DNA of 64,000 bases from Actinospineispora eucalypti (GCA_014208095.1 JACHMT010000004.1:248001-312000); one strand, 5' to 3'. Shown: positions 33,989 to 41,641, counted from the first letter of the stretch. Notes: generated by a model not told the origin, from the sequence alone. Numbers and translations: made by a program.

Positions 33989-34000
33989 GCGCGCACTCCA

Positions 34001-34273
34001 ATGGAACACCTAGACAACTTTGACGATCTGCGGCGGGACCCCGACCCGATCCGCAGGGGCCAACGGGCCTCCATCCTGCTCGCGCAGTACCAGCAACAGG
34101 CAACCGAGCTTGCCCGCATCCGGCGGCTCGCCATCGAAGAGGCCCACCGCGACCGGGGGATGAGCTACACCGAGATCGCTACCGCCCTTGGCCTGAGCAA
34201 AGGACGCATCACCCAGATACGCAAGACCGACGCGATCCTGCCGGACGCCAACATCCCCGGCGACCCCTCGTAG
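34001..34273 (+). CDS. Small helix-turn-helix protein (90 aa)
   Basis: A helical N-terminus is followed by a sigma-region-4-like HTH: MSYTEIATALGLSKGRITQIRKTD. It lies 12 bp after the 2H phosphoesterase gene, so the three plus-strand genes form one operon. It is probably a DNA-binding accessory regulator. Confidence 0.72.
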   Translation: MEHLDNFDDLRRDPDPIRRGQRASILLAQYQQQATELARIRRLAIEEAHRDRGMSYTEIATALGLSKGRITQIRKTDAILPDANIPGDPS

Positions 34274-34328
34274 GTCCGACGCGACGAACGCTGCACCCGC
34301 GCGTTCAGAGTTTCTCTTCTTCTTCAAG

Positions 34329-34347
34329 GCGGCGCCGTTGGCGCCGC
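34329..34347. terminator. Hairpin between convergent AICE genes
   Basis: GCGGCGCC-GTT-GGCGCCGC is a perfect 8-bp stem. It follows the HTH gene and faces the membrane protein gene on the other strand. The surrounding 34274-34448 is very GC-rich, with several further small dyads and no gene. Confidence 0.5.
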
Positions 34348-34448
34348 TGCGGCACTGTGCCTATGCAGCCGCAAGCGCTCGCACGGGGCGTGCGGCCTGC
34401 CGGCCGGTCCCCGCGCGGCGCGCGGCCGCCTTCAGCGGGGCCGCCCAT

Positions 34449-34943
34449 TCAGCTCGTGTTGCCCAGGTCCTTCCGCATCGCCGCCTCGAGCTTGGCTATC
34501 ACGGCCTTGTACTTGTTGTGTACCTGCGTAAAGTTCGCGTCGCTGATCGACTCGCCCTGTTCGGCCCTTGCTCGATCTTCGTCCGTGAGCCGCTCAATGA
34601 GTTGTGCGCGCGCGGTAACCAGCGCTCGGACAGCTGCGAGCACCTCACGGTGGCGTTTCCGGACCTCCGCCGATGCAATGATCTCCAACTGGCCGATCGG
34701 CGTGTTGTCAAGATCGTCTGACCCGCTCTCGTGGATCGCGCGTTGTTCGAGGTCACGGACTGCGGCCAAGTAGGCGACGTACGTCACGCGTTGTTCGGCG
34801 AACAGCCGACTGCGCCGTTCCCGACTGTTCGTCATGGCGCCGGTCAACAACGCGCCAAGAACACCGCCGATCGCGCCGGTGAAGGCCCCGAGGATCCCGG
34901 CTACGCCGGTCGGGGTGAGGAAGGCAGCGAGTTGGGCCAACAT
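34449..34943 (-). CDS. Membrane-anchored coiled-coil protein (164 aa)
   Basis: An N-terminal Gly/Ala-rich membrane hairpin (PTGVAGILGAFTGAIGGVLGALLTGAMT) is followed by a long charged coiled coil (RSRLFAEQRVTYVAYLAAVRD through IAKLEAAMRKDLGN). Such proteins occur as cargo in mobile elements; exclusion or phage defence are conceivable but unsupported. The start is ATG 34943, with another possible start four codons upstream. It is the only minus-strand gene to the right of the regulator. Confidence 0.6.
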   Translation of the reverse strand: MLAQLAAFLTPTGVAGILGAFTGAIGGVLGALLTGAMTNSRERRSRLFAEQRVTYVAYLAAVRDLEQRAIHESGSDDLDNTPIGQLEIIASAEVRKRHREVLAAVRALVTARAQLIERLTDEDRARAEQGESISDANFTQVHNKYKAVIAKLEAAMRKDLGNTS

Positions 34944-35109
34944 TGAACCTCGCAAGACGGGGGAGTACCAGCGGCGTGGCGTGGGGCGTACAGCGATCTC
35001 ACGCGCTCAGCAGGATCCAGAAACTACACCGATGCCCTCGCCGGGCGGGCAGGTCTCCGGGATGGCAGGGGAGGGAAGCGCGGCCGGCGGGCTCGTGGTG
35101 GGCGCGTCC

Positions 35110-35249
35110 GGTGCCATCCCGTCGACCTCCCAGAGGGCTACCAGACCGCGCAGCGGGGGCAAGCCTGGCATAATTGGCCGCCGGTACGAGGGAATGTTGC
35201 CCCCGCTGCGCGGCCTGGTCGGGCGATGCCAGGTCGACGGGATGGCACC
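35110..35249. repeat. Large imperfect inverted repeat near the right end of the AICE
   Basis: Arms 35110-35162 and 35197-35249 are 53 bases each around a 34-base loop. The outer 19 bases (GGTGCCATCCCGTCGACCT and its complement) match perfectly. The inner 22 (ACCAGACCGCGCAGCGGGGG onward) match with one difference; the middle is diverged. The placement, 165 bp from attR in gene-free DNA, suits a single-strand origin, a transfer locus (clt) or integrase arm sites. The remaining bases of 34956-35414 hold no gene I can support. Confidence 0.65.
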
Positions 35250-35414
35250 TCAGCCGGCACTTGTGGGAACAAGATCAAACCCCGCACTTACCCCCACTAA
35301 ACAACACCAACTGACGCCAGATGAGCACGAGCGACACCCATCGTCGTTCCCGGTTCGTGCAGCGTACGGCGGGTAACGACAACTAAGGGCAGCCTACGAA
35401 ACCAGCGGACGACG

Positions 35415-35452
35415 AATCCGCGGGTTCGGGGTTCGATCCCCCGGGGGCCCAC
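35415..35452 (+). repeat. attR core
   Basis: These 38 bp are identical to attL. The match continues upstream as AGCGGAC (35404-35410) after a four-base block, GACG, that replaces the TTTT of the tRNA anticodon loop. This side therefore holds only a tRNA 3' remnant, not a gene. Confidence 0.9.
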
Positions 35453-35456
35453 CGTT

Positions 35457-35740
35457 CGCTAGGCGATTCGACGCTGTGGCGGGATGCTTGCGGCGTGCCT
35501 TACCACTGGTTGATGCGCCGGTACGTCCGTGCGGGATTCGAGGCGTTGGACGTGTTGGTCGACGGCCCGCCCTGGGCGATGCGTGCGGCGATCCGCTACC
35601 GCGTGCTGGACGGCGACAAGCTGGCCTACAGGGGGACTTCCTTCGTGCGCATGTCCTGGGGCCGCATCGTAGAGGCGCGGGTGCTCCCCGGACGCTCAGG
35701 CCGTCGCCGCGCTCGCGCCTCCGGCCGCATCCGACGCCGG
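35457..35740 (+). pseudogene. NTF2/SnoaL-like gene remnant with frameshift
   Basis: The frame reads WRDACGVPYHWLMRRYVRAG, then LVDGPPWAMRAAIRYRVLDGD and YRGTSFVRMSWGRIVEARVLP, resembling the second half of an NTF2/SnoaL-like protein. After VLP a +1 shift is needed: the next frame gives DAQAVAALAPPAASDAG and a stop at about 35740, a natural end. The first half of the domain is missing, and the remnant begins right after attR. No start is convincing. Confidence 0.6.
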
Positions 35741-35849
35741 ATGACCTCGTGATGCGCCTCTCGGAGAGCGCGCGCGGTGCGGTGCGGGACTTCGCGTTCG
35801 CTGTTGCCGACGGCGCGCTGTACGTCGACCAGTACGGCGATCTGGGTGA

Positions 35850-36130
35850 CTATCGACCCGCGCTGATGGAATACGGGTCAGCCCTGGAGATGGTGTTCGC
35901 GATCTTCGTCGGTCGCGCGCCGGGTGCGGCGTACCAGCCTTGCGCCTGTAACCGCTTGAGCAGCGGGAACAGCGTCCCCGAGTCGAGCCGCGGGAACTGG
36001 GCCAGCTGGCCGACGGTGAGCGTCTCGTGCTCCCCCACAGCGTGAGCATGACCAGGTACCGCGGATAGGTCAGTTCCCAGGGCTCGGTGCGACTGCCTCC
36101 GGCGCGCGAGCTCCGCGAATCGGCCGCCGG
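35850..36130 (-). pseudogene. MarR/OhrR-like gene remnant with frameshift
   Basis: On the minus strand, one frame gives EPWELTYPRYLVMLTLW, and the next gives GEHETLTVGQLAQFPRLDSG and TLFPLLKRLQAQG. These join into the OhrR-type MarR winged-helix core after a one-base correction near 36038. The C-terminal half, with the wing and dimer helices, is replaced by unrelated codons. Just to its left, on the plus strand, a short stretch (MRLSESARGAVRDFAFAVAD, from 35751) also looks coding but leads nowhere. Confidence 0.6.
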
Positions 36131-36289
36131 GCCCCTACCAGGTGTCGGCCGCCGTGGCCAGGGCGACATGACGTTGAGGTCGCAAGTATCACTCAATTCG
36201 AGGTTCGCCGGCGGGTGACGGCGCCACACGTCTGTGGGACCCGGCGGATGATCGGTCGACGCCGGGTGATCGGACGGGCGCTCGGTCAC

Positions 36290-36625
36290 GCTTTGCAGTG
36301 GCTCGGCGACGCGTTGTAACGATTGAGGCGTGTGTGACGAATGAGATCGTCGGCCGGTAAAGATAACACTCTATTGCCGACCGCGGGGTCGTTATGCCTG
36401 GACGGCCGCGCCGTGGGTGCCTTAATTGCTTTCTCTATATGGTATTGGTTACAGACAGCGATCACTTTTGGGGAGCTTCGGCGGCCTAGTTGCCGCCTCA
36501 CTCGCCCGGATTAATCCCCGAATCGCGACGTCACGAGTGATCGTGATGTGCGTTGGTTGACAGTGAAAGGACTCCGGCGCCATCGAGGGGGGCCGGTCGA
36601 GCGTCAATCGAAAGGGAATACACGC
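36290..36625. other. AT-richer intergenic region upstream of a secreted protein gene
   Basis: This is the least GC-rich part of the window, with stretches such as TTTCTCTATATGGTATTGG. I see no gene. It must hold the promoter and leader of the secreted protein that starts at 36626, and it may mark the outer edge of transferred or decayed DNA next to attR. Confidence 0.5.
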
Positions 36626-36886
36626 ATGCTGAAGAAGGCCATTATCGCCGGCTCCATCACCGCCGTTGCGATGGCCGGTCTCGCCGGCGCCGCTTACGCG
36701 AGCGACAGTGACGACACGGCAAACACCCACTGCAACTCGTCCGAGGTGCACAAGCAGTCCAACAAGGGCCACCAGCTGGTTGGTGGGAACGTCGACGTCA
36801 ACCGCCTGTCCGGCGGTGTGATCCAGGGTCAGGTCGACAAGGTTCCTGGCATCTGCCCGAGCGTTGGCAACAACAACAACCTCTGA
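36626..36886 (+). CDS. Small secreted protein (86 aa) with two Cys
   Basis: A Sec signal (MLKKAIIAGSITAVAMAGLA, cleavage after AYA-S) leads to a mature part of about 60 residues with Cys in NTHCNSSE and GICPSV and a polar GGNVDVNRLSGGVIQGQV stretch, ending GNNNNL. The GGN/SGG pattern with two Cys recalls small cell-surface proteins such as rodlins or chaplins, but I cannot assign it. A GAAAGGGA lies upstream of the ATG, and a strong terminator follows. Confidence 0.75.
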   Translation: MLKKAIIAGSITAVAMAGLAGAAYASDSDDTANTHCNSSEVHKQSNKGHQLVGGNVDVNRLSGGVIQGQVDKVPGICPSVGNNNNL

Positions 36887-36902
36887 GGTCGATTGACGCT
36901 CG

Positions 36903-36938
36903 GTGCCCCGGTGGCTGGGGGAGTCGCCACCGGGGCAC
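36903..36938 (+). terminator. Terminator after the secreted protein gene
   Basis: GTGCCCCGGTGGC pairs perfectly with GCCACCGGGGCAC across a ten-base loop, followed by TGCCCTGTTCTTT. It lies between this gene and the convergent quinone oxidoreductase. Confidence 0.8.
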
Positions 36939-36986
36939 TGCCCTGTTCTTTAAATTAGTTAGGCTCCCGCCGGTGAAAATTTCGGA

Positions 36987-37976
36987 CTAGGGCTCCAGCA
37001 CTACTTTCCCGCTGGTCGCGCGCGTTTCCAGCGCACGATGTGCGTCGGCCGCGTCGGCCAGCGGGAAGCATTGCACTCTGGGTCGCAGGCGACCGGTTGT
37101 TACCGCCGTGAGTGCCTCTTCCTCCAGCTCGCGCAGATTGTGCCGGCGCAGCATTCCCGGGCCGATGGCCCAGGTGACGGTGAGACCCCGGGCGACGATG
37201 TCATCCACGGTGACCGGAATCGGCGCCCCGGCCCCGGAGGACCAGCCGAACATGACCAGGCGGCCGCCGGTGTCGAGCAGGCGCAACGCGGCGGCTCCCG
37301 GTTCGCCGGCCACCCCGTCCAGCACCAGGCTCACCTCCCGCCCGGCCAGCGCTTCGCGCACCTGGTCGGGCCAGCCGGCTTGCCAGTAGTCCACCGCGAT
37401 GTCCGCGCCCAGCTCGCGCGCGACCGCCACCTTGTCCGGCCCGCCGGCCAGCGCGACCACCGTGGCCCCGGCGTTCCGGCCGGCTTGCACCAGCAGGCCG
37501 CCGATCCCGCCCGCCGCCGCGGTGACCAGCATGACGTCGTCCTTGCTGATCCCCGCCGCGTGCAGGATGCCCATCGTGGTCCGACCGGTGCCGATCATGG
37601 CCACCGCTTCGGCGTCGCTGGGGCCTTCCACCTCGGGCAGCTTGTGCACCGCCGCGACGTCACGCACCGCGAGCTCGGCGTATCCGCCGCTGGCCGGGCC
37701 GAGGTGGGCCACCACGCGCTGCCCCAACCAGCCGCCCGGCACGCCCTCGCCGATCTGGTCGACCACGCCGGCCACCTCGCGGCCGGGGACCATGGGCAAC
37801 TCGGGCGGCGCGAACGGCCCGGCGCCGGTGCCGGCGCGGATCGTGGTGTCCACCAGATGCACGCCGGCCGCGCGAACCCAGATCCGCACCTGGCCCGGTC
37901 CGGCCTGTGGGTCGGGGACCTCGGTGTAGCGCAGCACCTCCGGCCCACCGAACTCTCGTTGCTGGATCGCTCGCAT
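36987..37976 (-). CDS. Zinc-independent quinone oxidoreductase (MDR family)
   Basis: The 329-residue NADPH:quinone oxidoreductase-like protein has a GroES-like start (MRAIQQREFGGPEVLRYTEV), VPGREVAGVVDQIGEGV, and a Rossmann motif (VTAAAGGIGGLLVQAGRNAGA). It lacks the zinc-binding Cys cluster of alcohol dehydrogenases. It probably reduces quinones or enones. Tandem TTGAGGTCAA repeats lie upstream. Confidence 0.88.
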   Translation of the reverse strand: MRAIQQREFGGPEVLRYTEVPDPQAGPGQVRIWVRAAGVHLVDTTIRAGTGAGPFAPPELPMVPGREVAGVVDQIGEGVPGGWLGQRVVAHLGPASGGYAELAVRDVAAVHKLPEVEGPSDAEAVAMIGTGRTTMGILHAAGISKDDVMLVTAAAGGIGGLLVQAGRNAGATVVALAGGPDKVAVARELGADIAVDYWQAGWPDQVREALAGREVSLVLDGVAGEPGAAALRLLDTGGRLVMFGWSSGAGAPIPVTVDDIVARGLTVTWAIGPGMLRRHNLRELEEEALTAVTTGRLRPRVQCFPLADAADAHRALETRATSGKVVLEP

Positions 37977-38001
37977 CCGTTCGCTCCTTGGTCACTCGGT
38001 C

Positions 38002-38041
38002 TTGAGGTCAAGCCTGCAACCTGGAGTAACGTTGAGGTCAA
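38002..38041 (-). promoter_or_regulatory. Tandem TTGACCTCAA repeats upstream of the quinone oxidoreductase
   Basis: TTGAGGTCAA occurs at 38002-38011 and again at 38032-38041 (TTGACCTCAA on the gene's strand), starts exactly 30 bp apart. The first is part of the palindrome CTTGAGGTCAAG. Similar sequences form MerR/SoxR-type promoters, so redox control is plausible; no MerR gene is adjacent. Confidence 0.45.
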
Positions 38042-38254
38042 TGTGCTGAGAGCGAGCCCATACCCCAGCCGCGGTAGTCCATTTGGCGGTAACGGTTGTC
38101 GCTGCAACGGCCTAACGTCGAACCTCGCCCGCGACGCTGGGTATCGACGCCGACGGGGCGAGGGTGCCGCTTCCGCCGAACGCGCCTGCCCGGTTTTCCC
38201 GCGCGGGCGGTGGGTAGACACAGGGCACGCTCTCAGCCTGAAGCGGAAGGAACG

Positions 38255-38659
38255 ATGTCGATGGGCATCACGGATCCGGGGGTCGTAGCGTCGTCACGAA
38301 TCCGGGCCTACGCCACGGTGAGTGTCTCGGGGAGGCTCGACCGGCTCGGGATTGCCCGGCTGCGGGCCGAGTTGGCCGGCTGGCGAGCCGCCGGGGCGGT
38401 GGACGTGCGGTTGGATCTGTCCGGCGTCACCGGCCACGACGCCACCTTGGCCCGCACACTGGCCTGGGCGCAGAGCCAGCTGAACGGGGCCGGGGGCAAC
38501 CTGCTGGTCACCGGGGCCGACCACCAGCTGCGAGGTGAGCTGCGCGACGCCGTCGCCGCGTTGCACGCGCTCCCCGGCTGGCGGCACGACCGGCATCACC
38601 ATCACCACCAGATGCCGGACCAGCGGTCCTACCGCCCGGAGACCGCCGACCAGCCCTAG
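38255..38659 (+). CDS. STAS-domain protein (anti-sigma factor antagonist-like)
   Basis: The 134-residue product has a STAS fold: VSVSGRLDRLGIARLRAELAGW, VDVRLDLSGVTGHDATLARTL, NLLVTGADHQLRGEL. The usual phosphorylatable Ser/Thr after the DLSGV strand appears as T (GVTGHD), so regulation by phosphorylation is possible. A His-rich tail (HDRHHHHHQMP) ends it. GGAAGG precedes the ATG at 38255. The frame extends upstream, but without coding character. Its TAG overlaps the left end of the MITE-like element. Confidence 0.72.
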   Translation: MSMGITDPGVVASSRIRAYATVSVSGRLDRLGIARLRAELAGWRAAGAVDVRLDLSGVTGHDATLARTLAWAQSQLNGAGGNLLVTGADHQLRGELRDAVAALHALPGWRHDRHHHHHQMPDQRSYRPETADQP

Positions 38660-38828
38660 TGTCCTGAGTCGAAAGTCATGCGGCGGCCTCCGGCGCCCAG
38701 ATGGCGCCTTGCGGCGTTGTCGTCGTCGCTGGTAGCGCCGCTACCAGCTCCTCCGAGTTGGACACCAGCCTTGCGATGCATCCATCTGGATCACCGGATC
38801 CTCGCCGCGAACTTACGACTCAGGACAC
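38659..38828. repeat. MITE-like 170-bp nested palindrome
   Basis: Terminal inverted repeats are GTGTCCTGAGTCGAAAGT (38659-38676) and ACTTACGACTCAGGACAC (38811-38828), with one mismatch. Inner pairs are CCAGATGG/CCATCTGG (38697-38704 with 38782-38789) and, at the centre, CTGGTAGCG-C-CGCTACCAG (38729-38747). The whole could fold into one long hairpin. It contains no gene and lies between convergent genes. I see no clear target-site duplication. Confidence 0.65.
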
Positions 38829-38885
38829 CAGCGCGGAACGCGCGTGCCGAGCGCGCGCCCAGTTAGGTGCGCGGGAGACACGAGG

Positions 38886-39743
38886 TCAGGAGCCGAATCG
38901 GGCGCGCAGCAGCAGGCGCTCGGTGTCGGTGAATGCGGTGCGGCCGTGCAGCGTGACGTGGTTGTCCACGAGCAGCATGGCGTCGTCGGGGATGGGTAGC
39001 CGGATGTCGTCCGAAGAGTCGGCGAGCAGCCCGGCGACCAGGTCGATGGCCGCGCGCACCTCGGCGTTCTCGTGTTCGGGGCGTGCGGCCAGGCCGGCCT
39101 CGATCTTGTCCCGGCGCCAGCGCCACAGCGGGCGCTCGCCGAGCACCGGCGCGAGGTAGTAGCCCTTTGCGTCGGTGTGGCCCGGCCCGCGCATCGACTT
39201 GGGCACTCGCATCGGCAGCGGTGTATCGGTCAGCGCGCGCACGGCGGCCGGCCCGCCGGGCAGCGCCGCCAGCCGGTCCCGCAGGACCCGGCCGTCGCGC
39301 AGGAACCGTTCCCCGCCGCCGCAGCGCGGCGCGCGCACCGCGTACAACATGAAGTAGTGCTCGGGCATCGGCACCAGCGCGGAGTCGGTGTGGTGCTCGG
39401 CCTCCAGATCCGGGCCGTCACCACCGGTCGCGCCGGCCGCCGGCGTGCCCTCGGCCGGTGCTGGGACCTCGGTCGGTGCCGGGGTTTCGGCCGGCTTCGC
39501 CGGGACGGTGCCGACCGCCTGGTTGCCGACGTCGCGCACCTCGACCGTCTCGGACGGGCCGGCACCGACCAGCTGGGCCAGGTCGCGCAGCGCCGCGCGC
39601 CGTTTCTCCAGGTCGGCGTCGGCCAGGCCGAGCCGGGGCACGGACACCGCGCAGGCCCCCGCCTCGAACGCCCGCCGGATCTCCTCGGCCAGCTCGCCGG
39701 GTGCGTCCACCCAGCCCGGTCGCGCTTCCACCCGCGTCAGCAT
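38886..39743 (-). CDS. TauD/TfdA-like Fe(II)/2-oxoglutarate dioxygenase
   Basis: The 285-residue protein has a proximal metal motif EHHTDSA (HxD), RAPRCGGGERFL, and a distal LLVDNHVTLHGRTAF carrying the second His and 2OG-binding Arg. These match the clavaminate-synthase-like fold. A Pro/Ala/Thr-rich insert (KPAETPAPTEVPAPAEG, about residues 95-130) sits before the HTD motif. Start is ATG 39743. It is the last gene of a TetR-methyltransferase-dioxygenase operon; the substrate is unknown and could be a specialised metabolite. Confidence 0.75.
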   Translation of the reverse strand: MLTRVEARPGWVDAPGELAEEIRRAFEAGACAVSVPRLGLADADLEKRRAALRDLAQLVGAGPSETVEVRDVGNQAVGTVPAKPAETPAPTEVPAPAEGTPAAGATGGDGPDLEAEHHTDSALVPMPEHYFMLYAVRAPRCGGGERFLRDGRVLRDRLAALPGGPAAVRALTDTPLPMRVPKSMRGPGHTDAKGYYLAPVLGERPLWRWRRDKIEAGLAARPEHENAEVRAAIDLVAGLLADSSDDIRLPIPDDAMLLVDNHVTLHGRTAFTDTERLLLRARFGS

Positions 39744-39756
39744 GCGGGCGATCCTG

Positions 39757-40440
39757 TCACCTCTCCTCCGACCCGTCCGACCGGGTGGCCAGCAGGTACG
39801 CCGACGGGGTCCGCTCCATCCGCTCCTCGCCGCCCAACCGCACCAGCTTGGGTTCCCGCACCAGCCGCCCGTGGACCGGAAGGCCCGCCGCGCCGAGCAG
39901 CTTCGCCACCGCTTCGGGCCGGCGGCGGTGGAAGTCCAGCACCACCGCATGCCCCAACGCCTCGGTCAGGCGCAGTGGTTCGTCGCCTATCTGGAACGCC
40001 AGCAGCGCCCAGCCGCCGGGGGCTAGCACCCGGGCGAACTCGGCGAACGCCTTCGGCAGTTCTTCGTCCGGCAGGTGGATGGTGGAGTACCAGGCCAGCA
40101 GGCCGGCCAGCGAGCCGTCCGGGATGTCCAGGGCCAGCATCGAGCCCTCCTGGAACCGCGCCTCGGGGTGCGCCCGCCGGGCCTCGGCCAGCATGCCGGG
40201 GGAGAGGTCGACCCCGAAGACGTCCAACCCGAGCGAGCGCAGGTGCCCGGTGACCCGGCCGGTGCCGCAGCCGATGTCGGCCACCGGCCCGGCCTCGCCG
40301 ACCAGCTCGGCGAACGCCGCGAGCATGCCGCGTTCCAGGGGCATCTGCCCGAGCTCGTCGGCGGCGAACGCGACGTAGTCGCCGGCCACGGCGTCGTAGG
40401 AGTCGCGGGTGGCGGTCAGGAAGTCCAGCTCGGTGGTCAC
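39757..40440 (-). CDS. Class I SAM-dependent methyltransferase
   Basis: The 227-residue protein has motif I VADIGCGTGRVTGHL, motif II LDVFGVDLSPGMLAEAR, and a post-I AWYSTIHLPDEELPKAFAEFARVLAPGG. It is a small-molecule methyltransferase by size and type. It lies 10 bp after the TetR gene and 13 bp before the dioxygenase gene. Confidence 0.88.
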   Translation of the reverse strand: MTTELDFLTATRDSYDAVAGDYVAFAADELGQMPLERGMLAAFAELVGEAGPVADIGCGTGRVTGHLRSLGLDVFGVDLSPGMLAEARRAHPEARFQEGSMLALDIPDGSLAGLLAWYSTIHLPDEELPKAFAEFARVLAPGGWALLAFQIGDEPLRLTEALGHAVVLDFHRRRPEAVAKLLGAAGLPVHGRLVREPKLVRLGGEERMERTPSAYLLATRSDGSEER

Positions 40441-40450
40441 CCGCCGGACG

Positions 40451-41143
40451 CTAACTTCCAGGTACGACAGTTTCCGCGCGGATGCCGGCGACCAGCGACT
40501 CGGTGAGCCGGCGCAGCTCGGTGCGGAAGTCGATCCGGCAGCGCCGGGCCAGCTCTTCCTCCTCCAGGTAGAGCGCCTTCAACAAGGTGGGCGGGTTGGC
40601 CCATGGCCACAGCCCGGAGGCCAGCACCATCGTGCCGGTGACCACCCGTTGCCCCTGCTCGAAGCTCAGCCCGGGGCACTGCTGGGCCAGCGAGGTGGCG
40701 AGGTCGTCCACCGCCTCCAGCAGCGTGTACTTGAACCGCATCGCGCTGTCCCGGGAGACGTTGTGCTCCAGGCTGGCCGGGGCGTTGGCGAGCAGGTCGC
40801 AGAACAACGGGTCGTCGGCGAGGCAGTCGACCAGTGAAGCGGCCACCCACTCGGTGCTCGCCTCCTCCGGCAGCTCCACCCGGCCGGCCGCGCGCTCGCA
40901 CCAGTCCCGGTACCCGGTGGTGGCCAGGTGGAGGTAGATCTCCTCGCGGGTGTCGAAGTAGCGCAGCACGTTGGACTTGGTCAGCCCGACGTCCTTGGCG
41001 ATGTCGCCGAGGCTGACGTTGCGCACGCCGTTCGCCAGGGCCAGCCGGCGCGCGGCGGCCAGGATGGCGGTGCGGCGCATCGCCTTTTGTTCCGGGCTGC
41101 GCGCGCGCCGGAAGTCGGCCACGTTGGTCACCGTCGAGTCCAC
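40451..41143 (-). CDS. TetR-family transcriptional regulator
   Basis: The 230-residue protein has an N-terminal TetR HTH (AILAAARRLALANGVRNVSLGDIAKDVGLTKSNVLRYFDTREEIYLHL) and a variable ligand domain (about 75-215). It is first in the operon with the methyltransferase and dioxygenase and probably represses it. Confidence 0.88.
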   Translation of the reverse strand: MDSTVTNVADFRRARSPEQKAMRRTAILAAARRLALANGVRNVSLGDIAKDVGLTKSNVLRYFDTREEIYLHLATTGYRDWCERAAGRVELPEEASTEWVAASLVDCLADDPLFCDLLANAPASLEHNVSRDSAMRFKYTLLEAVDDLATSLAQQCPGLSFEQGQRVVTGTMVLASGLWPWANPPTLLKALYLEEEELARRCRIDFRTELRRLTESLVAGIRAETVVPGS

Positions 41144-41379
41144 CGCACCGATTCTACGAGCACAGGGCTTCTGATCAGGTCAGATCCGTGAGGTTTAGGT
41201 AACCCACCCGTCATATGTGTGACCCGCGGCTCGTTACACAGGGTTACCTTCATGCTATAGCTGCCGGGCGTTACTGGATCTTGTCACTCGGTGGGATGGT
41301 TCGGCGGATCGGACATATCTCCGACGCCCGTCTCCGCGTTGGGAGGGCAAAGCAACAAAATGACAACGAACGGAGCATC

Positions 41380-41625
41380 ATGAGCCGCACCAAGCTGATC
41401 ATCGCCTCTTCCGCGGTCGTGGCCGCTGGCCTGCTGGGCCTGGGCGGGGTCGCCATGGCGGACAGCAGCGACAAGGGCGTGGACGTTGCCGGCATCGACG
41501 CCCCGGTCAGCACCCTGACCGACGCGACCGCCGACAACAACCTGGACGGCCTGAGCAGCGACTCGGTCGCCAACACCGACGCTGCCGGCTCCGTGACCAA
41601 GGGCCTCGGCGGCGTCGGCAAGTGA
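41380..41625 (+). CDS. Small secreted protein (81 aa), paralogue of the one at 47373
   Basis: The signal peptide MSRTKLIIASSAVVAAGLLG ends near AMA-DSS. The mature part is short, acidic, Cys-free and rich in D, N, S and A (VSTLTDATADNNLDGLSSDS), ending VTKGLGGVGK. The 47373 protein has the same MSRTKL start, signal, DSxD motif and Gly/Ser end. GGAG precedes the ATG. Upstream, GTTAC-ACAGG-GTTAC (around 41233) could be a response-regulator box. A textbook terminator follows. Confidence 0.75.
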   Translation: MSRTKLIIASSAVVAAGLLGLGGVAMADSSDKGVDVAGIDAPVSTLTDATADNNLDGLSSDSVANTDAAGSVTKGLGGVGK

Positions 41626-41641
41626 ACTGAGCATTAGCGGA

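Larger units (their letters stand above)
25647..35452. mobile_element. Actinomycete integrative and conjugative element in tRNA-Lys
   Basis: About 9.8 kb lie between two 38-bp direct repeats, one inside the tRNA-Lys gene. The contents are those of a pSAM2-like AICE: tyrosine integrase, excisionase, RepSA-like initiator, FtsK-like TraSA, small membrane and unknown proteins, and a divergent GntR/KorSA-like repressor. No relaxase or type IV secretion genes are present, as expected for AICEs, which transfer double-stranded DNA through a single hexameric pump. I see no Pra-like activator or Nudix gene; a 2H phosphoesterase gene follows the regulator instead. All backbone genes look intact, so it may be active. 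Confidence 0.93.

Noticed and set aside
35404..35452. Second tRNA-Lys gene at attR
   Set aside because: Only the 3' part is conserved; the anticodon is replaced and the D-arm and 5' acceptor strand are missing.
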